Of a DNA stretch of 15,458 nt, positions 1 through 6,572 are shown piece by piece (the stretch's first letter is position 1; the number at the start of each line of letters is the position of its first letter). The notes beneath the pieces were generated by a model. It ran no database searches. It saw only the letters and a list, made by a program, of their open reading frames with translations, and was not told the origin of the DNA. The translations under genes were made by a program, and so were the position numbers. Source of the DNA: Candidatus Neomicrothrix sp. UBA4742 (GTDB taxonomy: Bacteria; Actinomycetota; Acidimicrobiia; Acidimicrobiales; Acidimicrobilacustridaceae); contig DHIQ01000063.1 in NCBI GenBank assembly GCA_002403895.1, positions 1 to 15,458 on the forward strand, in the 5' to 3' direction.

Positions 1-407
1 AACCTGCCCTGCCCCTCACCGCCGCCATCCAACGCGCCGTGCTCACCGCCCCACCCGATGTCACGCTCGACGAACTCCTGGCCACCCACCTCCTCGTGAC
101 CCACCACACCACCGTGCCCGTGGTCGAACACGGCCACTACATCGGCCTCGTCAGCCTGAACGACCTCAACGCAATACCCCGCCCCGAATGGGCGACGACG
201 ACCGTCGGCTCCATCGTGCAGGACGAAGCTCCACACGCCGACTCGAGCTGGACGATCGAACAGGCCGTCAGGGCCATGGACGCCACCGGACTCGACCTCC
301 TCCCCGTGACCAACGCCGACGGCACCTTCGCCGGAATCGTCACCACCGCAGATCTACTCCGCCTCGACGAAATCCTCCGAGCCACCGACGAACACGAACC
401 CGACTAG
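1..407 (+). CDS. CBS-domain protein, C-terminal part (5' end outside window)
   Basis: The reading frame is open from the left edge to a TAG at 405-407, giving about 134 visible residues. A GTG at 39 is a possible internal start, but the residues before it (ending AAIQRA) fit continuous coding, so I treat the gene as truncated by the window. Two CBS motifs are visible. The first runs through TVPVVEHGHYIGLVSLNDL, followed by a linker with RPEWATTTVGSIV. The second ends in LLPVTNADGTFAGIVTTADL. Tandem CBS modules bind adenine nucleotides and regulate an attached domain. The pattern of a CBS pair at the very C-terminus, with the W-x-x-x-T-V-x-x-I linker, resembles membrane site-2-protease (M50, Rip-like) proteins, but the catalytic part is not visible, so that is a guess. 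It is convergent with the next gene and probably unrelated to it. Confidence 0.75.
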   Translation, partial: PALPLTAAIQRAVLTAPPDVTLDELLATHLLVTHHTTVPVVEHGHYIGLVSLNDLNAIPRPEWATTTVGSIVQDEAPHADSSWTIEQAVRAMDATGLDLLPVTNADGTFAGIVTTADLLRLDEILRATDEHEPD

Positions 408-438
408 CGACACCAGAGAACGTGCGAGGTCGAGGAGA

Positions 439-504
439 TGCGGCGTATATCGCGCGTGCTCCCGCGTGAAGCAAGGCGAGTGCATCGTGCCGGAGTACGC
501 CGCA
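439..504. repeat. Inverted repeat in convergent intergenic gap
   Basis: A perfect 9-bp inverted repeat, TGCGGCGTA at 439-447 and TACGCCGCA at 496-504, encloses 48 bases. It lies in the 145-bp gap between two convergent genes (ends at 407 and 553). Its position suits a bidirectional transcription stop or an mRNA-stabilising hairpin. No T-run follows either arm and the loop is long, so terminator function is uncertain. Nothing else is recognisable in this gap. Confidence 0.3.
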
Positions 505-552
505 ATAGCGAGCGTTCCGATACACAAAGTTGCCGCGCCCAGTGCCCCCCGC

Positions 553-1755
553 TCAGGCCGTCAGCAGGAGGCTGGCGGCAAGGGGACCACCACCTGCGGC
601 CGCCACGGCCACCTCGGGTCGCTGGTCGAGTTGGCGGTCACCGGCCTCGCCCCACAGCTGCACGCAGGCCTCGTGCAAGAAGCCGTAACCGTGCAGCCGT
701 CCCGCCGAGAGCTGGCCGCCGTGGGTGTTCAGTGGCAACTCCCCACCGCTGGACATCGGTCGGCCCGCCTCGAGGAACGGCCCTCCCTCCCCATGGGCAC
801 AGAACCCGAGGGCCTCGAGCCAGCTCAGCGTGATGAAACTGAAGCCGTCGTAGAGCTCGGCCACGTCGACGTCGGCCGGCGTCAAGTCGGTGCGCTCCCA
901 CATCATCGCCGCCGCGTCGCGCGTGGCCATGGTGGTGAGGTCGTCGAATTGATCCCACGAGGGGCGCCCCCGCAGGGCGGTGCCCACCGCCTCGACGCGC
1001 ACCGGTGGCCGACGCAGGTCGGGCGCCGCGTCGGCGCGGGACACGATCACCGCCGTCGAACCGTCGGCCGGGACATCACAGTCGTAGAGGCACAACGGCG
1101 TGGACACCATGCGGATCGACAGGTAGTCGTCGAGCGTCATCGGGCTCCGGTAGATGGCGTTGGGGTTGCGGGCGGCGTTGCGGCGCCCGTTGAGCGCCAC
1201 CTGGGCCAGCTGCTCACGGGTGGTGCCGAACTCGTGGAAGTGGCGCTGGGCCATCATGGCAATCCAGTTCGCCGCGGAGGGCGCCCCGAACGGCAACGTC
1301 CACTGCATGAAGTCGGTGGCCCGGTAGCTTCCGCCACCCCCTCCACCGGTGGTGACCGCCGCCCGACCCTGGTCGCCCTGGGCCGACGCCTCCCACACGG
1401 TACGGAAGCACAGCACGTGGTCGGCCAAGCCGGTGGCCACCGCGGCGATGGCACCGACGACCGAACCGAGCTGGCCGGGCGCCTCGAGCCCGCCGGCGTA
1501 CCAGTTGAGGTCCAGCCGCAGCGCGTCGTGCACTTCGGTGATGCCGACACCGGAGAACCCCGGAGGTGTCTTCATGTTGCCCGGGTACGTGGCCAGGCCG
1601 TCGATGTCGCCGCGGGTGAGGCCGGCATCGCCGATAGCGGCAAGGGCAGCATCGATGGTGAGATCGAGGGGGTCGCGGTAGATGCGCCGGCCGATCTGCG
1701 ATTGACCCACGCCGGAGATCACCGCCTTGCGCTCGCCAATCTCGGCTGCCCTCAC
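553..1755 (-). CDS. Thiolase-fold protein without catalytic cysteine (Ltp2-like retro-aldolase candidate)
   Basis: This is a 400-residue thiolase-superfamily/lipid-transfer protein. The usual nucleophile region reads YAGGLEAPGQLGS (about 86-98) with no Cys. The C-terminal CxG region reads AAAGGG, also without Cys. The GHP motif is replaced by GRLHGYG (352-358) after NTHGG (343-347). Classical Claisen or thiolytic chemistry is therefore unlikely. ELYDGFSF (300-307) and HGYG are typical of the Ltp2 family, which cleaves the beta-hydroxyacyl-CoA C-C bond in steroid C17 side-chain degradation by retro-aldol reaction and needs a DUF35 partner. The GTG start at 1755 overlaps the DUF35 gene's TGA (GTGA), with GGTGAGG upstream, which implies translational coupling and a complex. 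It is last in the operon CMD-DUF35-thiolase. The assignment to the Cys-less subgroup is firm; Ltp2-like activity and the substrate are inferred. Confidence 0.85.
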   Translation of the reverse strand: MRAAEIGERKAVISGVGQSQIGRRIYRDPLDLTIDAALAAIGDAGLTRGDIDGLATYPGNMKTPPGFSGVGITEVHDALRLDLNWYAGGLEAPGQLGSVVGAIAAVATGLADHVLCFRTVWEASAQGDQGRAAVTTGGGGGGSYRATDFMQWTLPFGAPSAANWIAMMAQRHFHEFGTTREQLAQVALNGRRNAARNPNAIYRSPMTLDDYLSIRMVSTPLCLYDCDVPADGSTAVIVSRADAAPDLRRPPVRVEAVGTALRGRPSWDQFDDLTTMATRDAAAMMWERTDLTPADVDVAELYDGFSFITLSWLEALGFCAHGEGGPFLEAGRPMSSGGELPLNTHGGQLSAGRLHGYGFLHEACVQLWGEAGDRQLDQRPEVAVAAAGGGPLAASLLLTA

Positions 1756-2186
1756 GGCGACGCCTCACCGGTCGGCTCGAAGAACGGCAGCCAGATGCCG
1801 TCCCGTTCCTCGAACGTGACCCGCACGGGCATCCCGATGGCCACTTCGTCGGGCTGGCACCCCACGATGTTGGTCGTGAGCCGGAGGCCGGCCTGCTCGG
1901 GCAGCTCGACGATGGCCACCACGTAGGGGGGGTCGAGGTTCGGGTACCAAGGCTGCCAGTTCACGGTAAAGGTGTGCACCGCAGCCCGACCCGACACCGC
2001 GTCGGGGTGGACGTCCCGGCCGAGGCAGATAGGGCAGATCGGAGCGGGCGGATGGATCCAGTAGCCACAGGCCGCGCAGCGCAGGAACCGCAGCTCACCC
2101 TCGGCCCCGCCCAGCCAGAAGTGCTGGTTGTCGGGCGTGACAGCCGGCAGCACCCGGAACGGTCGCGGTGGCGCCTCGTCGGTCAC
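1752..2186 (-). CDS. DUF35/OB-fold protein with zinc ribbon, partner of the Cys-less thiolase
   Basis: This 144-residue protein has an N-terminal rubredoxin-like zinc ribbon with Cys37, Cys40, Cys51 and Cys54 (CAAC, then CPIC), followed by the DUF35 OB-fold. HTFTVNWQPW and YVVAIVELPEQ lie in the middle, and GMPVRVTFEERDGIWLPFF ends the fold. Proteins of this family are stand-alone versions of the DUF35 domain of ChsH2, which binds Ltp2 and is needed for aldolase activity. I chose the GTG at 2186 because GAGGAA sits four bases upstream, overlapping the stop codon of the preceding gene; the frame remains open further upstream but looks like a shadow of that gene. The gene ends in a GTGA overlap with the thiolase start. 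A stable 1:1 complex with that thiolase is the natural inference. Confidence 0.88.
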   Translation of the reverse strand: MTDEAPPRPFRVLPAVTPDNQHFWLGGAEGELRFLRCAACGYWIHPPAPICPICLGRDVHPDAVSGRAAVHTFTVNWQPWYPNLDPPYVVAIVELPEQAGLRLTTNIVGCQPDEVAIGMPVRVTFEERDGIWLPFFEPTGEASP

Positions 2187-2194
2187 CGTGTTCC

Positions 2195-2581
2195 TCAGCC
2201 GGCGTCGGGAGCCCGGTCGCCACCGGCCCGATCGGAGCTCAGGTCGGCGAGGGCGTCCCGGAGGCCTCGCTCGAACCCCGCCCGGGCCGGGGCCAGCGCC
2301 TCGAGCGAGGGCACCAGCCCGAACCCGGGCTGGGTCAGCACGAGGGTGCCGACGACGTCTTCCCAGGTGGCGCCGAACTCGGCGGCGAGCATGGCATGGC
2401 GCTCGATGCCGGGTGCGTGGCGCAGGATCACCGAGCACGCCAAGCGGATGAGTTCGTGCGTGGTGCGGTCGGGTGATTGGAGGGAGTCGATCTGGCCGAG
2501 GTAGGCACTTTGCGCCTCACGCAGGGTCGGGAAGGTGTCGCGCAGCGAGGGGGTGTCTGGGTTGGGGGGCGGAGTATCCAC
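2195..2581 (-). CDS. Carboxymuconolactone decarboxylase (CMD/AhpD) family protein without CxxC
   Basis: This 128-residue, mostly helical protein has the CMD-family core THELIRLACSVILRHAPGIERH (41-62) followed by AAEFGATWEDVVGTLVL. Glu43 and His62 match conserved family positions. The AhpD redox pair CxxC, expected seven and four residues before that His, is replaced by His55 and Gly58, so peroxidase activity of the AhpD type is unlikely. The GTG at 2581 is the first start that excludes the non-coding-looking N-terminal extension; no strong ribosome site is visible there. The gene is first in a three-gene operon: its stop is eight bases before the DUF35 start. CMD-like proteins are often found in ring and side-chain degradation clusters, but I cannot assign a reaction. 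Confidence 0.75.
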   Translation of the reverse strand: MDTPPPNPDTPSLRDTFPTLREAQSAYLGQIDSLQSPDRTTHELIRLACSVILRHAPGIERHAMLAAEFGATWEDVVGTLVLTQPGFGLVPSLEALAPARAGFERGLRDALADLSSDRAGGDRAPDAG

Positions 2582-2687
2582 GGGAAGAACCCTACCGAGG
2601 CATTGAGGTCCGAGCCGGCCCCATGCGCAGGCTCGGCTGACTAGTCTGACGCCAACGTCAGGAAACTCCAAGGGGGAGCAACACGCC
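2582..2687. promoter_or_regulatory. Divergent promoter region
   Basis: This 106-bp gap separates two divergent operons, so it must hold both promoters or at least their leaders. On the + strand, TAGTCT (2642-2647) fits a TAnnnT -10 box and overlaps the left end of a palindrome. No good TTGACA-like -35 box is seen at the right spacing. AGGGGGAG at 2671-2678, nine bases before the GTG at 2688, is a clear ribosome-binding site for the + strand operon. Confidence 0.55.
2646..2661. promoter_or_regulatory. Perfect 16-bp palindrome, operator candidate
   Basis: CTGACG-CCAA-CGTCAG is a perfect inverted repeat with 6-bp arms and a 4-bp centre. It overlaps a possible -10 box and lies 26 bases upstream of the + strand start codon. 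Its size and position suit a dimeric repressor of the TetR type, the class that commonly controls acyl-CoA catabolic operons in actinobacteria. No regulator gene is present in the window, so the binding protein is unknown. Confidence 0.5.
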
Positions 2688-3131
2688 GTGGCACTGACCG
2701 ACCTCATCGGCACCGAGCTGGGAATGCAGACCATCACCATCGAGCAGGGACCGGTCCGAGCGTTCGCCACTGCGGTGCACGACGACCCCGACGCCTACAC
2801 CGGCCCCGGTTCCCCCACCCCGCCGACGTGGCCCTTCTCGATGAGCTATTGGGGGGCGTGGGCCGGCGACGCCACCGCCGGGCTCCCCATCGAGAAGCTG
2901 CGCGGCCCGGGCCGGATGATCCTGCACGGGGAGCAGGAGTTCGACTACCGCAGAGCGCCCCTCGTGGGCGAGACCCTCACCGGTACCGGTCAGATCAGCG
3001 ACGTGTACGAGAAGGACACCTCGTCGGCCACCATGGAGTTCTACGTGCGCGAGGTCACCTGGCGCGATGCGGCCGGCGACTCGGTGGTCACGGAGCGGTT
3101 CACCCTGATCGTGCGGGCCCGGAAGGGCTGA
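2688..3131 (+). CDS. MaoC-N / FAS1-like dehydratase domain protein (HadA-like half hydratase)
   Basis: This 147-residue hot-dog-fold protein has the MaoC_dehydrat_N pattern: FATAVHDDPDAY near residue 26, the PPTWPF stretch near 45, and LHGEQEFDYRRAPLVGETL near 79-97. Proteins of this type are one half of (R)-specific enoyl-CoA hydratases such as HadAB and ChsH1-ChsH2. The other half carries the catalytic hydratase-2 motif, and no such gene is in the window. In ChsH2 this domain is fused to DUF35; here the two are separate and lie on opposite sides of the divergent promoter. The GTG start has a strong AGGGGGAG site nine bases upstream. It is the first gene of the + strand operon, 31 bp before the first acyl-CoA ligase. 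Family assignment is good; the partner and substrate are unknown. Confidence 0.82.
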   Translation: MALTDLIGTELGMQTITIEQGPVRAFATAVHDDPDAYTGPGSPTPPTWPFSMSYWGAWAGDATAGLPIEKLRGPGRMILHGEQEFDYRRAPLVGETLTGTGQISDVYEKDTSSATMEFYVREVTWRDAAGDSVVTERFTLIVRARKG

Positions 3132-3162
3132 ACCCCCATGACCGGCTTGAGGTAGCACGGCG

Positions 3163-4638
3163 ATGGCCCGGTTGACCGCGACCTGGCTCCACCCCGATCG
3201 CGCCCGCGGCCCCGCCACCCTCGACGATGTGGCCTCACCCCGTGTCGTTGATCCTGCCGGCGTGGTCCTGACCGGAGCCGAACTCGATGCCGCGGGGGCG
3301 CGCCTGGCCGGCTCGCTGCGCCACCGGGGAGTCGGTCGGGGCGACGCAGTGGCGTGGCCGGCGGCGAACCATTGGCCCACGCTTGCGCTGTACCGGGCGT
3401 GCTGGCGGCTCGGTGCGGTAGCGGTCCCGCTGCACCACCAAGCCGGCCCGGCCGAGATCGAGGGCTTGTTGGCTCGCATCAAGCCGGCGTTGGTGGTCGA
3501 CCCTGACGAAGTCCCCGCGCTCATCGAGACCGGCGAGGCCGTCCCCCCTGGCGTCGCCCGCCCCGACGACCTGGCCGTCGTGCTCCACACCTCGGGCTCG
3601 AGCGGCGAACCCAAGGGCGTGCTCCATACCCACGCCGGCCTGGCGGCCAAGGCCAGCCTGATGACGTCGGTGCATCAGCTCGGGTCCGGCGACACGATCC
3701 TCATGCCGGCCCCCATGGCTCACATCTCCGGCTTGCAGAACGGCCTCACCGTCGTCGGCGCGGCGGGTATGACCGTCGTGTTGATGCCGCGCTGGGATCC
3801 GGAGCAGGCGCTGGCCTTGATCGAGGCGCACCGCGTGACCTTCATGATCGGCCCGCCGACGTTCTTCGTGTCGCTGCGCCACGCCGCCGGGTTCACGCCC
3901 CGGCGGGTGCGGACGATCCGCCTGATCTCCTGCGGCGGCGCCGGCGTGACCCCGGCGTTCGTCACCGAGACGGCAGCGGCGTTCGACGCCACGGTGAAAC
4001 GCACCTACGGGTCGACCGAGGCACCGACCGTCACCACCAGCCATGCCGGCGATGATCCCGAACGGGCCCTCACCACCGACGGGCGACCGACGGGGGGGGT
4101 GCGGCTGCGGCTCGGTCCCGGCGGGGAGGTGTGGGTCCGGGGACCCGAGCTGTTTGTCGGCTACGCCGACGCGGCCCGCACCGCCGAGTCCGTCACCAAC
4201 GGGTGGTTCCGCACCGGCGACGTGGGCACCCTCGACGCGGCGGGCTGGCTGACGATCGTCGGCCGCATCAAGGACCTGATCGTCAGGGGCGGCGAGAACA
4301 TCAGCGCCGCCGAGGTGGAGGCCACCCTCGAGGCCCACCCCCAGGTCCGACAGGCCGTCGCCGTCGGCGAGGCGGACGAGCGCCTCGGTGAGCGGGTCTG
4401 CGCCTTCGTCGTGTGCGCGCCGGGAGCCACGTTCGACCTCGACAGCTGCCGGGCCTGGTTCGCCGAGCGCGGCCTGGCCCGGTTCAAGACGCCCGAACGA
4501 GTGGTATCGGTCGACGAGTTCCCGCTGCTGTCGGCCGGGAAGGTCGACCGGGACGCCATGCGCGCCTGCGCCGCATCGTTGGCCGGATGGCCGTCGGGCG
4601 GCGGCCCCCACGGAGGCGCAGGCGGTGGTGCCCCATGA
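3163..4638 (+). CDS. Acyl-CoA ligase (class I adenylate-forming, FadD-type)
   Basis: This 491-residue AMP-binding enzyme activates a carboxylic acid to its CoA thioester through an acyl-adenylate. Visible core motifs are the phosphate loop TSGSSGEPKG (143-152), YGSTE (282-286), RTGD (350-353), the hinge GRIKDLIVRGGENI (367-380), and the catalytic Lys460 in LLSAGKVDR. All key residues are present, so it should be active. The ATG at 3163 has GAGG nine bases upstream. Its end overlaps the next ligase gene as ATGA. The C-terminal tail (about 476-491) is Gly/Pro-rich and probably disordered. The substrate cannot be deduced. By context it is a fatty, steroid side-chain or cyclic acid rather than acetate. 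Confidence 0.92.
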   Translation: MARLTATWLHPDRARGPATLDDVASPRVVDPAGVVLTGAELDAAGARLAGSLRHRGVGRGDAVAWPAANHWPTLALYRACWRLGAVAVPLHHQAGPAEIEGLLARIKPALVVDPDEVPALIETGEAVPPGVARPDDLAVVLHTSGSSGEPKGVLHTHAGLAAKASLMTSVHQLGSGDTILMPAPMAHISGLQNGLTVVGAAGMTVVLMPRWDPEQALALIEAHRVTFMIGPPTFFVSLRHAAGFTPRRVRTIRLISCGGAGVTPAFVTETAAAFDATVKRTYGSTEAPTVTTSHAGDDPERALTTDGRPTGGVRLRLGPGGEVWVRGPELFVGYADAARTAESVTNGWFRTGDVGTLDAAGWLTIVGRIKDLIVRGGENISAAEVEATLEAHPQVRQAVAVGEADERLGERVCAFVVCAPGATFDLDSCRAWFAERGLARFKTPERVVSVDEFPLLSAGKVDRDAMRACAASLAGWPSGGGPHGGAGGGAP

Positions 4639-6137
4639 CCGGCTTCGCCGAGATCGCCTCCACCCGACCGTCGCATCCGGCCGTCGTCGACGGGGCGCGG
4701 ATCACCACCTATGGCGAGCTCGACGAACGGGCGGCCCGCCTGGCCCACGTGCTCGCTGAGGCCGGCGTGGAACCGGGGGGAAGGGTGGGGGTGATGCTGG
4801 GGAACTCGACGGAGTTCATGGAGTGCCTGGCCGCATCGGCCAAGCTCGGCGCCTCCTGCCTCACCCTCAATTGGCATCTCCGCGCCGACGAGGTGGCGTG
4901 GATCCTCGACGACTCCGGGGCCGCCGCCCTGGTGACCCACACCGAGCTCAGCCCGCACGTCGAGGCGGTGACCACCGCCCGCTCGCTACCGGTGCTGTGG
5001 GTCGGCGGCGACTACGAGGAGCGCGTCGCTGCCGCGTCACCCGACCCGGTGGCCTACCGGTTCCCGGCACCGTGGCCTGTCCTCTATACCTCGGGCACGT
5101 CGGGGCGGCCCAAGGGCGTCGTGCACGGCGCCCTCGCCGACCCCGATGTCCTCGCCATGGCCCAAGACGGCCTCGCTGCTATGTGGGGCTATGGCCCCGA
5201 CGACGTCCACCTCCTGGCCGGGCCGCTCTACCACGCCGGGCCGGCGGGGTACGCCAACATCACGCTCTTCGTCGGCGGCACGGTGGTGTTGATGGGTTCG
5301 TGGGACGCCCGCGAGTTCCTGCGGCTGGTCGAGGCGCACCGCGTCACCACGACGTTCCTCACGCCGGCCCATTTCATCCGCATCCTCGAGGTCCCCGACG
5401 ACGAACTCGGGCGCTACGACCTGTCGAGCCTGCGCCACGTCATCCACGCCGGCGCGCCCTGCCCGCTCGGGGTGAAGCGGCGCATCATCGCGGCACTGCC
5501 CGACGCCGAGGTTTGGGAGCTGTACGGCATGAGTGAGGGGGGCGCCACCCGAGTGTCGGCCGCCGAGTGGCTCGAACGCCCGGGGACGGTGGGCCGGCCC
5601 TGGCCCGGGGTCGATATCCGGATCCTGGACCCCGACAACCTCGATCCGGTGGCCGTGGGCGAGGAAGGCCTCGTCTACGTCCGGCCGGCCTACGGCCGCT
5701 TCGAGTATCACAACGATCCGGCCAAGACGGCCGCCACCTGGCTCGACGACGCGTTCACCGTCGGCGACGTCGGCCGCCTCGACGACGCCGGCTACCTCTT
5801 CCTGACCGACCGGCTCAGCGACCTGATCATCCGTGGCGGCGTGAACATCTACCCGCGAGTCGTCGAGGAGGTACTGCACACCCATCCCGCGGTGGTCGAC
5901 TGCGCGGTGTTCGGCGCGCCCGACGAACGGGATGGTGAGGTACCGGTCGGCGTGGTCGAGGTCCGCTCGGCCGTCACTGCCGAGGCGCTCACCGCGTGGT
6001 GCCGTGAGCGGCTCGACTCCTACACCTGCCCGGTGCGCATCGACCTGGTCGACACCCTGCCCCGCGATCCCAACGGCAAGGTGCTCAAGCGCCTGCTACG
6101 CGACCCGGCCTGGGCCGACACCGGCCGACGGATCTGA
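4635..6137 (+). CDS. Second acyl-CoA ligase (class I adenylate-forming)
   Basis: This 500-residue AMP-binding enzyme has the phosphate loop YTSGTSGRPKG (151-161), YGMSE (297-301), VGD in place of TGD (376-378), the hinge DRLSDLIIRGGVNIYP (392-407) and the catalytic Lys482 in DPNGKVLKR. The ATG at 4635 overlaps the TGA of the upstream ligase (ATGA) and marks where conserved sequence begins; the longer open frame upstream is a shadow. The two ligases differ clearly in sequence, so this is not a recent tandem duplication. They may activate different intermediates, for example an intact substrate and a partly degraded acid. The fourth gene of the operon starts 24 bp downstream. Confidence 0.92.
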   Translation: MTGFAEIASTRPSHPAVVDGARITTYGELDERAARLAHVLAEAGVEPGGRVGVMLGNSTEFMECLAASAKLGASCLTLNWHLRADEVAWILDDSGAAALVTHTELSPHVEAVTTARSLPVLWVGGDYEERVAAASPDPVAYRFPAPWPVLYTSGTSGRPKGVVHGALADPDVLAMAQDGLAAMWGYGPDDVHLLAGPLYHAGPAGYANITLFVGGTVVLMGSWDAREFLRLVEAHRVTTTFLTPAHFIRILEVPDDELGRYDLSSLRHVIHAGAPCPLGVKRRIIAALPDAEVWELYGMSEGGATRVSAAEWLERPGTVGRPWPGVDIRILDPDNLDPVAVGEEGLVYVRPAYGRFEYHNDPAKTAATWLDDAFTVGDVGRLDDAGYLFLTDRLSDLIIRGGVNIYPRVVEEVLHTHPAVVDCAVFGAPDERDGEVPVGVVEVRSAVTAEALTAWCRERLDSYTCPVRIDLVDTLPRDPNGKVLKRLLRDPAWADTGRRI

Positions 6138-6161
6138 CACTGATGGACGGTGAGATGCCTG

Positions 6162-6572
6162 ATGGCCGATGAGATCGTGCACGCGACGGGGCCCGGGGCC
6201 TGGTTGGGCGTCGCCGATGACGGCGCGGCAACCCTGCTGGGCGGCTGGTCGGCCAGCAGCGGCCGGGCCCACTTCCCTCCCGCCACCCTGTGCCCCTACA
6301 CCGGAGCCGACGACGTCGAGGTCGTCGTGCTCCCCCGTCAGGGGACCCTCTGGGCTTGGACGGCGGTCACCACCGCCCCCCCGGGCTACGAGGGCCCGGT
6401 GCCCTACGGCTTCGGCATCGTGGAACTCACCGCCATCGGGCTGCGGCTCGTCACCCGCCTGACGGTGGCCGAGGTCGACGCACTCGTCTTCGGGCAGCCC
6501 ATGCGACTGGTGGTCGACGATCTCCCCGGCGGGCTCACCGTGTGGGCCTTCGAACCGGACGAGCCCGAGTGA
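6162..6572 (+). CDS. DUF35/OB-fold protein with degraded zinc ribbon
   Basis: This 136-residue protein has the DUF35 OB-fold signatures: TLWAWTAVTTAPPGY (62-76), PYGFGIVEL (81-89), FGQPMRLVVDD (110-120) and WAFEP near the end. The zinc-ribbon half is eroded: where the first CxxC is expected there is Ser-Ala-Ser-Ser (30-33), and the second pair is reduced to Cys44-Pro-Tyr-Thr after HFPP. It probably does not bind zinc in the normal way. I prefer the ATG at 6162 because GGTGAG lies seven bases upstream; an in-frame GTG at 6150 would add four residues. Its TGA overlaps the GTG of the following thiolase, so it is very likely the obligate partner of that enzyme, as DUF35 proteins are for other lipid-transfer thiolases. 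Confidence 0.8.
   Translation: MADEIVHATGPGAWLGVADDGAATLLGGWSASSGRAHFPPATLCPYTGADDVEVVVLPRQGTLWAWTAVTTAPPGYEGPVPYGFGIVELTAIGLRLVTRLTVAEVDALVFGQPMRLVVDDLPGGLTVWAFEPDEPE

Noticed and set aside
466..1926. Long + strand open frame (486 codons) opposite the thiolase
   Set aside because: The - strand carries recognisable thiolase and DUF35 motifs with proper junctions. The + strand frame is a high-GC shadow with Arg/Gly/His-rich, low-complexity sequence.
3235..4611. Long - strand open frame (458 codons) opposite the first acyl-CoA ligase
   Set aside because: The + strand has complete AMP-binding motifs; the antisense product has no recognisable domain and an Arg/Gly/His-rich composition.
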